DNA of 64,000 nt from Angomonas ambiguus (GCA_019695575.1 JADNSB010000016.1:62001-126000); one strand, 5' to 3'. Positions 48,544 to 57,845 are shown, counted from the first letter of the stretch. Made by a program: numbers and translations. The notes: generated by a model from the letters alone, not told the origin.

Positions 48544-50484
48544 ATGACGTCGCAATATCGGTTGGAGATCATTGTAAAGCAGCTGCACACTATTAATCCA
48601 GGTGTAGCGGCCAAGCTCGTCTCCCCCTACCTGGTGATTCAATTTTTAGACTTTCCCCCCATCACGATTAAACCGACGGAATCCAATTTCGTCGCGTACT
48701 CGGACAAGGTGGTGTTCAATGTCAATCACCGAGCCGAGTTTCAGTTGGAGGATGGGGAGGAGGAAAAACTGTTTCCCGCAAAGTGTAATTGTCAACTCCG
48801 ATCAATGGACCTACAGGACTCCATCGTCTTCAGTGTGCCTTGCCCCTTCGAACGGGAAATACCAGCGAGCTTTTCTCGCCTCACCTGCTCCGATCATTCG
48901 ATGATTAGTCTCAGTGGACAGACGGTGGGGTTTGCCGAGATGGCCGCTCGCGTACTGCGCATCGGCAAACGTGGAGAAGAGGAGAACCCCTCGGGTACCC
49001 TATCTAACCACACTGGGGCTAAGGAAGGGGAGGCGACGGCGACGGCGACGGCCCCCACCACAGTGATTGAAAAGCCTTACATTATTCGAGTAGTGGTAAA
49101 CAGAGAGCGAAAGCCTTCCGCAAATAACACGTATACCCATCAGCAGAACAGTTTTTCCACCCCACGACGCGGAGACCCGAGGGCAGGCTTGCTAACGTTG
49201 TCCAATAAAGGGTCCGCCGTGGACCACTACGAGTCGTCCCGCTCCTCCGACAGAGTGGTCAGTAAGGCGGAGAAAAAATCGCTTCTCTTTCTTTTACAGT
49301 ATGGGGTTACGTGTCAGCTGACGTCCTTCAGCGAGACCCTCTCCGCCGTCATTCAGAGGGAACACAAGAGACTGAATGCCACTGCCTGTGGAAGACGGTC
49401 CAAGTCGCTGCGGAAAAGCATTCTCAAAGGGATCGAAAAAATAACTCGAATAGCCAACATTGTTCTTCAGGTGGCCAATCAGCTGATCGAAAACTCGGAG
49501 GACCCAGAGGTCACCGGGGTGGCCCGAAAGATTAAGGAAGGGGAACGAGTGAAGCGGAATCCAGTCAACAAGTTGCCGAGTCTAGTAGAGGGGAGTGTAA
49601 CCCACTTTGTGGCGTACGAGGTTCTTTTTCAGCTTCAAATGTTGGGCACCAACCTTTCCTACCTCACCACCGCCTACCGCGATGCACTGAATATTCCCCT
49701 AAAGGATCTTCCTGAACAACACGCCGATTTCTGTCACAAGTTGTGCCGCGAAGTACAAGTAGTGACCAAAGAGGTGAACGTGCTCGTTCAATCCGGTATT
49801 GATGGCCGTTATAAGAAGGATGGCGCTCCGAAAAAGTCGAGACGCTCCAAACATCGCTCCCCCAGCACCAGCAGCTCCTCTGACAGTGACAGTGACACTC
49901 CCCCGAAGCGGAGGAGTAGTAGCAGTAGTAGTGATGGTACGGACAGTACAAGAAGAAAGAGGAGCAGTAGTAGTAGTAGTAGTAGTAGCGACAGTAGCGA
50001 TGCCAGCGTTAGGAAGCGCTCGGTCCGTCGCAAGAGAAGCACTTACAGCAGTGATTCGTTTTCTTCCTCGTCGTCGTCCTCGTCGTCGCTGACCTCGTCT
50101 TCACGAAGCTCTTCCACCGATGACAGCTTCGCCTTAACCAAGCGAAGCACAAAGTCCGCGGAACCAGTGCGGCGCGTCGTGAGCACCGGGCACCTCACCC
50201 CACCCCTTTTGGCGTCACCACCTCCCGCTTCGTTTCAATCCACGCCGTCACAAGGACTGTCGGTACCGCCAGTTCCCATTACACCCACTCTTGGCAGTCC
50301 GCTTCAACCATTTAGGCCGCTGACGCCGCCCCAGCCGCAGGAACCCCCGCTCTCGCACGCCGCCGCGTCCCTCGCTATTCCGTCTCCTGTTGCGTCCCCT
50401 ATCGGCTTACCAGTGTCGTCGCCACCCCTCAACACCGCCACCCCCCCCCCATCGCCACCCCACCCCCCATCCTGTCCCCAATAA
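48544..50484 (+). CDS. C2-like protein with Ser-rich and Pro-rich tail
   Basis: 646 residues in the main frame. Residues 1-~135 look beta-rich (YRLEIIVKQLHTIN ... YLVIQFLDFPPITIKP ... KVVFNVNHRAEFQL), similar in style to C2-type domains of ciliary proteins. Residues ~235-420 are helical. Residues ~430-535 are almost pure Ser with Arg/Lys/Asp, encoded by AGT/AGC and TCG/TCC repeats. The rest is Pro-rich. The stop at 50484 comes soon after a ten-C run at 50441-50450. A second frame continues with similar composition to 50728 (next entry), so the native end may be there. Function unknown; a role in the flagellum or at membranes is a guess. Confidence 0.7.
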   Translation: MTSQYRLEIIVKQLHTINPGVAAKLVSPYLVIQFLDFPPITIKPTESNFVAYSDKVVFNVNHRAEFQLEDGEEEKLFPAKCNCQLRSMDLQDSIVFSVPCPFEREIPASFSRLTCSDHSMISLSGQTVGFAEMAARVLRIGKRGEEENPSGTLSNHTGAKEGEATATATAPTTVIEKPYIIRVVVNRERKPSANNTYTHQQNSFSTPRRGDPRAGLLTLSNKGSAVDHYESSRSSDRVVSKAEKKSLLFLLQYGVTCQLTSFSETLSAVIQREHKRLNATACGRRSKSLRKSILKGIEKITRIANIVLQVANQLIENSEDPEVTGVARKIKEGERVKRNPVNKLPSLVEGSVTHFVAYEVLFQLQMLGTNLSYLTTAYRDALNIPLKDLPEQHADFCHKLCREVQVVTKEVNVLVQSGIDGRYKKDGAPKKSRRSKHRSPSTSSSSDSDSDTPPKRRSSSSSSDGTDSTRRKRSSSSSSSSSDSSDASVRKRSVRRKRSTYSSDSFSSSSSSSSSLTSSSRSSSTDDSFALTKRSTKSAEPVRRVVSTGHLTPPLLASPPPASFQSTPSQGLSVPPVPITPTLGSPLQPFRPLTPPQPQEPPLSHAAASLAIPSPVASPIGLPVSSPPLNTATPPPSPPHPPSCPQ

Positions 50485-50728
50485 CTCCAGCGGCGCCAAC
50501 CCAACGAGTACTTACAATATGTTGAGTAATTACCAATTTGGTGGTTCGTCTTCTAGTTCCTTAACCCCGTCTCGACAAACCTCGTTGACCCCGCAACAAA
50601 GTGCAACGACCTTTACCGTCCCCACCCCGACACCGTTGCCAACAGGCACGCCTGGTGGTGTACCAGCTCCCCCTCCGCTTTCCCCGAATGCAGTCCAATC
50701 CTTTCGTAACTTCAACACAGATATTTAA
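50451..50728 (+). CDS. Probable C-terminal continuation after the C-run, in shifted frame
   Basis: In the frame open over 50390-50728, the codons after the C-run give a Pro-, Ser- and Thr-rich sequence (for example NMLSNYQFGGSSSSSLTPSR, then TPTPLPTGTPGG and NAVQSFRNFNTDI) in keeping with the preceding protein's tail, and a TAA at 50726-50728 followed by A/T-rich spacer. A miscounted or length-variable C-run would join it to the gene at 48544. Low-complexity sequence is open easily, so this is less certain than the zinc-finger case. Confidence 0.45.
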
Positions 50729-50874
50729 GAATCGAAAGGAAGGTACACAAATAGAGATAGATTATAAAACAATTAAACTAGAAGTATATCAATAGATGAG
50801 AAAAAAAAATGTATATTTATTACGCGATTCGTATAAATAAACACATGTTCTAAAATATCATTCCTCTCTCATAT

Positions 50875-51250
50875 TGCTGGAACCCGTTTCCCTACCGCCC
50901 TTTTCCCCACACCATTTGTTTTCATTTCAAGGAAAAGCTTCCGAAGGCCAAAAACAGACCAAAAATGCACCCTTTTTCCCAGTAAGCTCCCGAGGTATCC
51001 CACTACTTTTTTCGCTGACCCGATGGGTGAGGGTGGGAGGGAGGGTTTCCGTTCTACCATCAGTGATGGAGAGGGGTGTGGGGCGGGTTTGCTGCCCCCC
51101 TGGCTTATGGCCAAGCAAGGAGGCCGCTCAGTGTGCCCCATAGGGCAAAACGTGGCCGCCACTTGCGAAAAACAATTTTCCCCAGGCACGCCCTTGCCAT
51201 TGGACCCCTACCTACGGCTTATTGGCTTCTGGCGCAAACAGGCCTGTTGA
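50875..51250. other. G/C-rich non-repetitive spacer segment of unknown nature
   Basis: Unlike every other spacer here, this stretch has no homopolymer-rich A/T sequence. It is G/C-rich and complex, with several runs of G or C (near 51030, 51070-51085 and 51095-51105), and it is open over long stretches in at least two forward and two reverse frames. None of the translations shows a recognisable domain. It might be an untranslated exon, a structured RNA, a gene remnant or part of a dispersed repeat. It sits at the edge of a change in codon composition. Confidence 0.5.
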
Positions 51251-51349
51251 CATTACTTCAACCTCCCCCATACCCCTCTTACCTCAAAACAATAAAAACA
51301 AAAAATAAAAAGGAAAGTAAGCAAGAAAACACAACAATAAAAGGAAAAT

Positions 51350-52930
51350 ATGAAGGCCCTTGTGTTCTCTGGGCAAGGGGCCCATCGCCGTCAGATGTGC
51401 ATGGACTTAATCGGCCCCACCACTGCCGCAGTGTGGGAAAGAATGAAGGACACAATGATGCAGAATTACGGTTTAAACATTCAGGAGGTTATCAATGAAA
51501 ACCCAAAGAAAACGGAGATTGGCGTCGACGCACTTTCTTTGGATTATATCAAGTCGTTCCCAAGCACCCAAACTTTGAACACTGCAGAATCCTCAAGAAA
51601 TTGCAAGTTTATTTCCCACCCTAACGGGGTAATGGCGTTTACATACCTTACACAGCCGTGCATGACAGCAGCTCAAATTGTGGCACTCGAGGACCTGAAA
51701 GCGAAGCACGGTTTCAAATTAAGCGATTTTTCGTGTGTTGCAGGTCATAGTCTAGGAGAATTTACCGCGCTACACGCACTGGGTATTTTCTCTGCAGAAA
51801 CCGTTCTAAATTTAACGTACCGAAGGGGCCTTCTAATGGAGGAAACACTTAATTTGTTTGACAGAACAAAATACAAAATGTTTGCGTGTAACCCTTCACG
51901 GGCAAAACTCGATAGTAATCCAGCTACAAGTACCGATATATTTCTGGTGCTTGTAGAACTTATAGCCAGGGCTTTGTCTCACACAACGTCATTTTTGGAG
52001 ATCTGCAATTTTAATATTCTCAATGAGCAATACGTTGTGACCGGAGATGCCGTTGGTTTGGCTGTACTGGGCAAGTGTTTAGACCCACAGTATCGTGCGA
52101 ATAGTTCATCTGCTGATCTTGCCAGTTTAGTCAGAGGAGCTTGCCTATCGGTTGGCTTGGATATTAAAGCTGGTTTAACCTACGACCCAAATTCTCTGAA
52201 GCGAATCGACTTTGTATCGGCTTCTGGTAGAAAATACGGACAAATGCATAAATTTCACCGCTTTCTCTGGGGTCCAGATGATGGTCATACTCCTGAACTC
52301 TCCGAATTAACTCATCTGACGTTACAAGAGGACGGTAGAAGCGGTTTGAAACGAAAATCGTGGTTCATCCCTTTGCCGGTTGAAATTCCGTTTCATAGCA
52401 GTAAATTACGTCGAGCAATGGACCTTTTTTACCCAATAGTGAAAGAGGCCCTTCCCGAGGAGTCGAAAACGAGAGAAAAATTTTCCATTAATGCGAAAGG
52501 GGAAATATCAAACCAAAACAACCCACTTTGGGTGACTAACCTTACAGGTGGTGTGTTTGACCCCTTCTCAGAAAATTTTCAAAAAGAGGTTTGGGACACT
52601 CTTCACTCGTACAATATTGGTGAAGTGCGCCACAGTGGGCGATATTCCAGTTCCCTTATACCCGAGTCTTTTGAAAAAGGAATAAAAGAACAGAGTGTCA
52701 ATGAAGTGTGTGCTTGTGTGCTGGCCGCTCAATTGGCTCACTCTGTTTTGTGGATCGATGTAATGGAGGAAATGGTAGTCCGACGAAACATAAGAGAGGT
52801 CGTTGAAATTTCTCCAGTTCCTAACGTATCGGAAATGTTTAAAAAGGCCCCCTTCGTTTCCCCCGAAATGCCAGACAAAAAAATTGTAGTTGACGCAAAG
52901 TCTTACCCCACAGACGCGAAATTTTTCTGA
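51350..52930 (+). CDS. Free-standing acyltransferase of the fungal FAS beta/malonyl-transferase type
   Basis: 526 residues. GQGA (residues 8-11) and the nucleophile elbow GHSLGEF with Ser134 mark the FabD/malonyl-CoA transacylase fold. EIPFHSSKLRRAMDLFYPI (near residue 345) closely matches the DVPFHS-type segment of the malonyl/palmitoyl transferase of fungal FAS beta, including its catalytic His. Near the C-terminus, LAAQLAHSVLWIDVMEEMV and VVEISPVP match the same family's closing strands. It would move an acyl group between CoA and an acyl carrier protein, perhaps in mitochondrial type II fatty acid synthesis. The start lies soon after an A-rich leader. Codons are more A/T-ending than in most neighbours. 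Confidence 0.85.
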   Translation: MKALVFSGQGAHRRQMCMDLIGPTTAAVWERMKDTMMQNYGLNIQEVINENPKKTEIGVDALSLDYIKSFPSTQTLNTAESSRNCKFISHPNGVMAFTYLTQPCMTAAQIVALEDLKAKHGFKLSDFSCVAGHSLGEFTALHALGIFSAETVLNLTYRRGLLMEETLNLFDRTKYKMFACNPSRAKLDSNPATSTDIFLVLVELIARALSHTTSFLEICNFNILNEQYVVTGDAVGLAVLGKCLDPQYRANSSSADLASLVRGACLSVGLDIKAGLTYDPNSLKRIDFVSASGRKYGQMHKFHRFLWGPDDGHTPELSELTHLTLQEDGRSGLKRKSWFIPLPVEIPFHSSKLRRAMDLFYPIVKEALPEESKTREKFSINAKGEISNQNNPLWVTNLTGGVFDPFSENFQKEVWDTLHSYNIGEVRHSGRYSSSLIPESFEKGIKEQSVNEVCACVLAAQLAHSVLWIDVMEEMVVRRNIREVVEISPVPNVSEMFKKAPFVSPEMPDKKIVVDAKSYPTDAKFF

Positions 52931-53440
52931 AAAGTAAAATTAAAAAAAAAAAACGTAACGTTATGACATGAAGAAAAAGGATAGAACATGAAATAAAAAC
53001 AAACTTCGGTTCAGTCCATAATACCGCAATCTGAAGTTTATTTATTCAATGGAATAAAGTTTGAAATATTATACAAAAATATGGAAATCGTTTCTTATCT
53101 GGAAACAACTGAGGAGGAAATTCATCACAGCAACACAAAAACTGGCTAAAACAAGTTACGACAAAATATAGACCAGTTACAGTCCACAGTTCCGTTCCGT
53201 TCCGTGTCATACGTCTACGTAACCGTCGAGAGCGTAATAAATGTTATGCAACAAGAAAAAAAAAAAACAGAAAAAAATCTATCAAAAAGTTTGTCTCTTG
53301 TTACAATAGTATATTCTTTCGGTTAACTGTCATTCTAAATAAAAAATAAAAAAAAAACTTTTACTCCTATATGTTTCAAAACTCTCGAATCTCAAATTAA
53401 AAAATAAAATAAAATAAGAATACAAGCAAAAAAGAAAAAA
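52931..53440 (+). other. A-rich spacer
   Basis: A-rich rather than T-rich on this strand, with A-runs at 52942-52954 and 53255-53275 and a small GTTCC/GTTCC/GTTCC repeat at about 53190-53205. No RNA gene was recognised. Confidence 0.5.
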
Positions 53441-54793
53441 ATGTGGCGGAAAATTAGATGCAGTTATACGAAAATTACATTGGCTACACCGGCCAGAAAT
53501 TTGAAAATACTTAATACAATGAATGGGGATGAGGAGCAGCATCGTCAGGCCAGAAATTACCCCTGGTGGAGAAATGGAGCCATCGCAGCTGGTTTAATTA
53601 TTTTTGTCAACGTTGCCAGTTTAGCATTTTACAACGGTAATCGGTGGTATCAATCGTGGAGACCATCTGGAAATGATCTCTACGTCAATTCAACCCTCGA
53701 CAAATTGTTATTCTCTCGTCCAGACCTGGCGGTAGTTTCCGTAAAGTGTCTTCTACAACACGTACTTACAAATACAACAACGCCGTTTGCGAATCCTATT
53801 GTTGCACCTCCTAACTACAAACAAGAAGTCGAGGAATTAGTGGAGGTCATCAATGAAATTCACAAGAATCAACCCCTTTATTCTGTGCCGGATTTGTGGT
53901 CACTTTTGACGTGCAAAGCTCTGTCTCGTTTAGGAGGTCCTCTAGTAACGCCTTACAGAGGAAGAGAGAATATTGGAGCAGCGAAGGTGGTATACAAGGA
54001 CTCTTTAATTAAGGAAGACAGCCGTGATATTTTGAACATGAAAAGAGTATTAATTAAGCAAGGATTCAGCTTGGATCAGTTAGTGGCAATTATAGGCTGC
54101 CTCCGTACAGTAGGATTTCACGATTCTGCTAACTTTCACACTCGTGAAGAAATCAAACCAGTGATTCGAAATCCTTCTCAAATCGGACCAAAAGGAGGAG
54201 ATTTTGTACTACCGGATACAACGGAGAAATGTACCTTAGACCCTTATGTTTTTGGTTCCGATTACTTTGATCTTCTCCTTGACTATAATTGGAAAAAGCC
54301 ACTGTTCTCAAAAAAAGAAGCGTACTACTGTAAGGAAAATGATAAAAAGCGCGATGTCCTTTTACTGGACCCCTTTTCAGCGAAAAAGGCAGAAAGTATA
54401 GAGGAATTAGAAAAGGCGAAAGCAAAGGCACAATCTGACGCCGACGCACTTCAGAAGAAAAAGTCGGCTGTTATGAGTGGTGAATCAGCGGAAAGTGTTG
54501 GAAAATTTGGCAGAGCGGGAGAGGCGCAATTTATTCCTGGAATAAAAATGGGCTCCTTCGATGAGGACCAAAGTGGTTTCGAGGAGGAACAAGTGGGAAT
54601 CCCTGTGAATCCCTGCGAACACGTTTCAATGAAGGGAATCGATGTGATGCTGTTAGACGATGGGCTCACAACTGGGTGGTTACACAAATATAGTGCGCAA
54701 GAAATCGATTTCTACTCGGCCGTTACAGAAATAGTTTTGGATATACAAAAACGAGGTCACAACATTAATAACTTATACTTGCCCAAAAAATAA
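53441..54793 (+). CDS. Membrane-anchored class I haem-peroxidase-like protein lacking haem-site residues
   Basis: 450 residues. Residues 1-~25 are basic and suit mitochondrial targeting, and a transmembrane helix lies at about 47-64. Residues ~128-285 align by eye with ascorbate/cytochrome c peroxidase: VPDLWSLLTCKALSRLGGP (149-167) matches the YADLFQLASATAIEEAGGP type of segment, DILNMKRVLIKQGFSLDQLV precedes AIIGCLRTVG (217-225), where true enzymes have ALSGAHTLG, and FGSDYFDLLLD (271-281) matches FDNSYF. The proximal His is replaced by the CLR segment, and no distal Arg/His motif is visible. It is therefore probably not a peroxidase enzyme. Peroxidase-like accessory subunits are known in euglenozoan respiratory complexes, a possible role here. 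Confidence 0.6.
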   Translation: MWRKIRCSYTKITLATPARNLKILNTMNGDEEQHRQARNYPWWRNGAIAAGLIIFVNVASLAFYNGNRWYQSWRPSGNDLYVNSTLDKLLFSRPDLAVVSVKCLLQHVLTNTTTPFANPIVAPPNYKQEVEELVEVINEIHKNQPLYSVPDLWSLLTCKALSRLGGPLVTPYRGRENIGAAKVVYKDSLIKEDSRDILNMKRVLIKQGFSLDQLVAIIGCLRTVGFHDSANFHTREEIKPVIRNPSQIGPKGGDFVLPDTTEKCTLDPYVFGSDYFDLLLDYNWKKPLFSKKEAYYCKENDKKRDVLLLDPFSAKKAESIEELEKAKAKAQSDADALQKKKSAVMSGESAESVGKFGRAGEAQFIPGIKMGSFDEDQSGFEEEQVGIPVNPCEHVSMKGIDVMLLDDGLTTGWLHKYSAQEIDFYSAVTEIVLDIQKRGHNINNLYLPKK

Positions 54794-55046
54794 AAAACAA
54801 AAACTAATTTCCACATTTAACACATTTCTTAATCCTCAACTTTCTATTACCTATTTTTGTATTGTACGTATTTTAAGGTATAGATACAATAGCAATTATT
54901 CCGTTTCGCCACTTGTTTTTCCCCTTTTTTCCCCCTTTTTTCGTTATCTTTTTATTCCTCTCTTTTCGGGTATTATTCTCCTTCATAGTTTAGACGTCTT
55001 AATCGTTGTAAAATAAAATTAAAAAAATAAAATAAACTGTAGTCTA

Positions 55047-57293
55047 ATGAAAAAGAATGTTAGTGAAGGGAAAACTATTGCATCAGTGGCCGCCTCCACT
55101 GTGGATGGATACTTAAGAAATGCGTCTAAAAGGCACCGTATCCCTACTGCTGAAGGAGGTCGCGGAACTCGAAGAAAAATAGCTATGGTGACATCTGCCA
55201 ATACAGGTACAGTTGAGGAAGATGTGGAGAAAGTTGACGTTGACGAGGACGAATGGGACGAAGTGGAACTGGTGAACAGTGTAAAAATTCAAAAAATGGA
55301 GGAATTAGTCCCTTTAAAAACTGATGTTACAGTAAAAGAGGATATTTCGAGTGCAAATGTAGAAGAAGGCCACGTGAAACAAGAAGAAAGTGCTTTTATT
55401 GTTGAAGATTTTCAGGAAGATCTTATGATTCCAGGTGTAACCCGACCGTTGACAGAAGGGGGTCAGCGCAAAACTCCATGGAGTCGAAATGATCCCGCGT
55501 ACGCCGCGATGTTAGAGGAAAAGGATTTGTTAGCAGCAGAAAGAAAGTCGAAACGCATTCAAGAAACCAACGAAAGGATATTTTCTGTGATGTCTATTTT
55601 ACTGCGTGGTAAGCTGCTGTGGCGTGAATCTCAGCACCCCGTCCTTCGAAAGGCACTGCTTTGTGTAAAAGTGAACGGTACTGGAAAGAGTACAGAGAAC
55701 TTTCCTTTTATCGATCTCGTTCGAGAGTGTCGGCAGTTATTAAAGAAGTCGAATGAGGAAAAACCGAGTCTAGCACCATCATGGGTTACTTTAGGCAAAG
55801 ATACGGCACATACAAAAACGTCTCATGTAGTAGAAAATATTATCACAGCCATTAACTCTGTGTTTACGCTCTCCAAAGACGATGCTAATTCTGATTTTAG
55901 CCACTGGTCGGTCCCGTTCCAAAAGAGGTATCTCATAAAATTACTTCTTGAAAAAAGTAAGTCTACCGTCAACGGCACCATTTCCCTTGTCCATCCGGTA
56001 TATTTTACCCTAATTTTCCTTTCTTTGGCGAGAGCCATAGGGCTTAGTTGTCGGCTCGTGGTAAGCAAGCCTGTTGCCAAAAATAAAGATGCAGTTAAGG
56101 AGAAAACCGAAGACGGCCGGAAAAAGTTGTCCATTTTCGGGGATGAGGAGAAGAAACCAAAAGCAAAGCCGAAGGGTCTTCCCTCTTCTTTTGTGTGGGC
56201 GGAGGTGTGGTGTGCCGAGCGAGGTATTTTTCTGTCGGTGAATCCTTGTGGTGGATGTTCCACTGTATGGGGAGCACCTTACACTTTTTCCATCAACGGT
56301 GACACTGCTGTAGATGTAACGCCTCGCTATATCACAAAGTATAGCACCGCTTTTCACTTTAATCGTCGCCTAGGGAAAGTAAGCCAGTACAGCTTTCTGT
56401 GGCGGGATATTGTCGCATGGGACGATACCCGTGAAGTGAGTCAAGTTTTACTAGACAGTTTAAACGCTATTTATTCTAATCCTAACGGGGGTGTAAGTGC
56501 TCTTACGCTTACACAGCGCACGAGAGAAAATAAGCAGCTGAACTCCCTAAAGTATTCCGAGTCGATTCCAACCACCATCACCGGCGTCTTACATCACCCA
56601 CTGTTTGTGATGGAGTCCCAACTTTCTCGCTTTGAAGCGATTTATCCCAAAGACGCTAGTACCACAGTGGGTTCCGTCAAAGGCCACATGGTATACAAGT
56701 CCTCGGCTGTGGTTAACTTGAGGTCCCGTGATGGATGGCTTCGACTTGGTCGTTCACTGAAGGACCCTAATGAAGAACCGTACAAGACCGTCGCTCCTCC
56801 CGCGTCTAGACCTTTTGCAGCGCACTCTCACTTCTACGGCTTTTGGCAAACCAAGCCGTTCTGTCCATTATCACTCGAGGATGGGGAGCGGTTCCCCTCT
56901 CACGGCCGTACTACGTGGTATATCCTGTTTGACCAGCCCCCTCCTGAGGGAATAGTGCACTTGACACAGCCGAATATTTCTCGTGTGGCCCGTCGAATGC
57001 GTCTTGACTTTCGCGCCTGCGTTACGGGGTTTGTCCGTCGTCGCGGTCAGGAGCACCGTCGTGGATTTTGGGAAGCGAGTATTGATGGTATTGTGGTGAG
57101 ACAAGTCGATGCCGCATCACTGCTGAAAGCGTATAAAGAGTGGGTGGAGTTGACAGAGGAGCAGGAGGCAGCAAAAAAGAGAGAACGGGCCTTTCGGTGG
57201 TGGTTGTTGCTTTCGCAACGGTTACTGTCAATGGATCGCCTTCAAACACAGTATCTACAAGGTAGTGCTTTGGGTGCGTTGCCTTCTGCATAA
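55047..57293 (+). CDS. XPC: XPC/Rad4 DNA damage recognition protein
   Basis: 748 residues. A Lys/Glu-rich head (1-~150) is followed by a transglutaminase-like region: SSFVWAEVWCAERGIFLSVN (about residues 376-395). The beta-hairpin domains then appear as PTTITGVLHHPLFVMESQLS and IYPKDAST (BHD1), VYKSSAVVNLRSRDGWLRLG (BHD2), and FYGFWQTKPFCP...GIVHL...RRMRLDFRACVTGF (BHD3). That order is specific to Rad4/XPC, which finds helix-distorting lesions and opens DNA for nucleotide excision repair, with XPG making a later incision. XPG is also in this window. The protein is shorter than human XPC (940 residues). Confidence 0.92.
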   Translation: MKKNVSEGKTIASVAASTVDGYLRNASKRHRIPTAEGGRGTRRKIAMVTSANTGTVEEDVEKVDVDEDEWDEVELVNSVKIQKMEELVPLKTDVTVKEDISSANVEEGHVKQEESAFIVEDFQEDLMIPGVTRPLTEGGQRKTPWSRNDPAYAAMLEEKDLLAAERKSKRIQETNERIFSVMSILLRGKLLWRESQHPVLRKALLCVKVNGTGKSTENFPFIDLVRECRQLLKKSNEEKPSLAPSWVTLGKDTAHTKTSHVVENIITAINSVFTLSKDDANSDFSHWSVPFQKRYLIKLLLEKSKSTVNGTISLVHPVYFTLIFLSLARAIGLSCRLVVSKPVAKNKDAVKEKTEDGRKKLSIFGDEEKKPKAKPKGLPSSFVWAEVWCAERGIFLSVNPCGGCSTVWGAPYTFSINGDTAVDVTPRYITKYSTAFHFNRRLGKVSQYSFLWRDIVAWDDTREVSQVLLDSLNAIYSNPNGGVSALTLTQRTRENKQLNSLKYSESIPTTITGVLHHPLFVMESQLSRFEAIYPKDASTTVGSVKGHMVYKSSAVVNLRSRDGWLRLGRSLKDPNEEPYKTVAPPASRPFAAHSHFYGFWQTKPFCPLSLEDGERFPSHGRTTWYILFDQPPPEGIVHLTQPNISRVARRMRLDFRACVTGFVRRRGQEHRRGFWEASIDGIVVRQVDAASLLKAYKEWVELTEEQEAAKKRERAFRWWLLLSQRLLSMDRLQTQYLQGSALGALPSA

Positions 57294-57521
57294 TTTTTTA
57301 TTTCTCTATTCTGTATTTGTGTTTTTTTTTTTTTTTCAGCAACACTTATACTTCTGTATTATTATTTCAATCTAGATTTTTTTTCTTTGTTCTCCCTATT
57401 CATTCACTGTATTAACTTATTTATTTTTAATCCACTTGAACCGTTGTTCTAATTCTTTTTAATTCTTCCCCCTCTTCTGGTGAATTGTGCTTCAACTATT
57501 AAAAAAAAAAAGTCTCTCCTA

Positions 57522-57845
57522 ATGTCCAAACTTCCTCCTTTCATCGGAGTCTCTCCCCGTGTTACTGCTCAGACCTACGGATCTCATAGAGGCGAGTATG
57601 TTTCGATTATTTTTGAGCTCACTGGCCCTGGTGAATTTCGCTGCGGCGCCACTGGTAAACCAGTCCCTTTGGTAGGTGTTCCAGACTCCATTGAGGTGAG
57701 CCGAGTGTGCGAGTTTATTTGTTATGTGGATGGCTCCACAGGTGACTTGACCTACTTTCAGCACGCCCTTCTCGACGACGAATTTGACTTTGATGTGTAC
57801 CGGAGCTTGTTAAACTTAATTCCAAAGTTTCCTAATCTTTTTTAA
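57522..57845 (+). CDS. RPA3: RPA3-like subunit of replication protein A
   Basis: 107 residues from the ATG at 57522, almost the size of RPA3/RPA14 (121 in human). A single OB-fold is suggested by beta strands YVSIIFELTGPGEFRCGATG, SIEVSRVCEFICYVDGS and LTYFQHALL, closing with the helix FDFDVYRSLLNLIPKFPNLF. The latter matches the RPA3 end helix ([20 protein letters not shown]). RPA3 is the small trimerisation subunit of the single-stranded-DNA-binding complex used in replication and repair. The call rests on size, fold pattern and that C-terminal helix. Confidence 0.65.
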   Translation: MSKLPPFIGVSPRVTAQTYGSHRGEYVSIIFELTGPGEFRCGATGKPVPLVGVPDSIEVSRVCEFICYVDGSTGDLTYFQHALLDDEFDFDVYRSLLNLIPKFPNLF

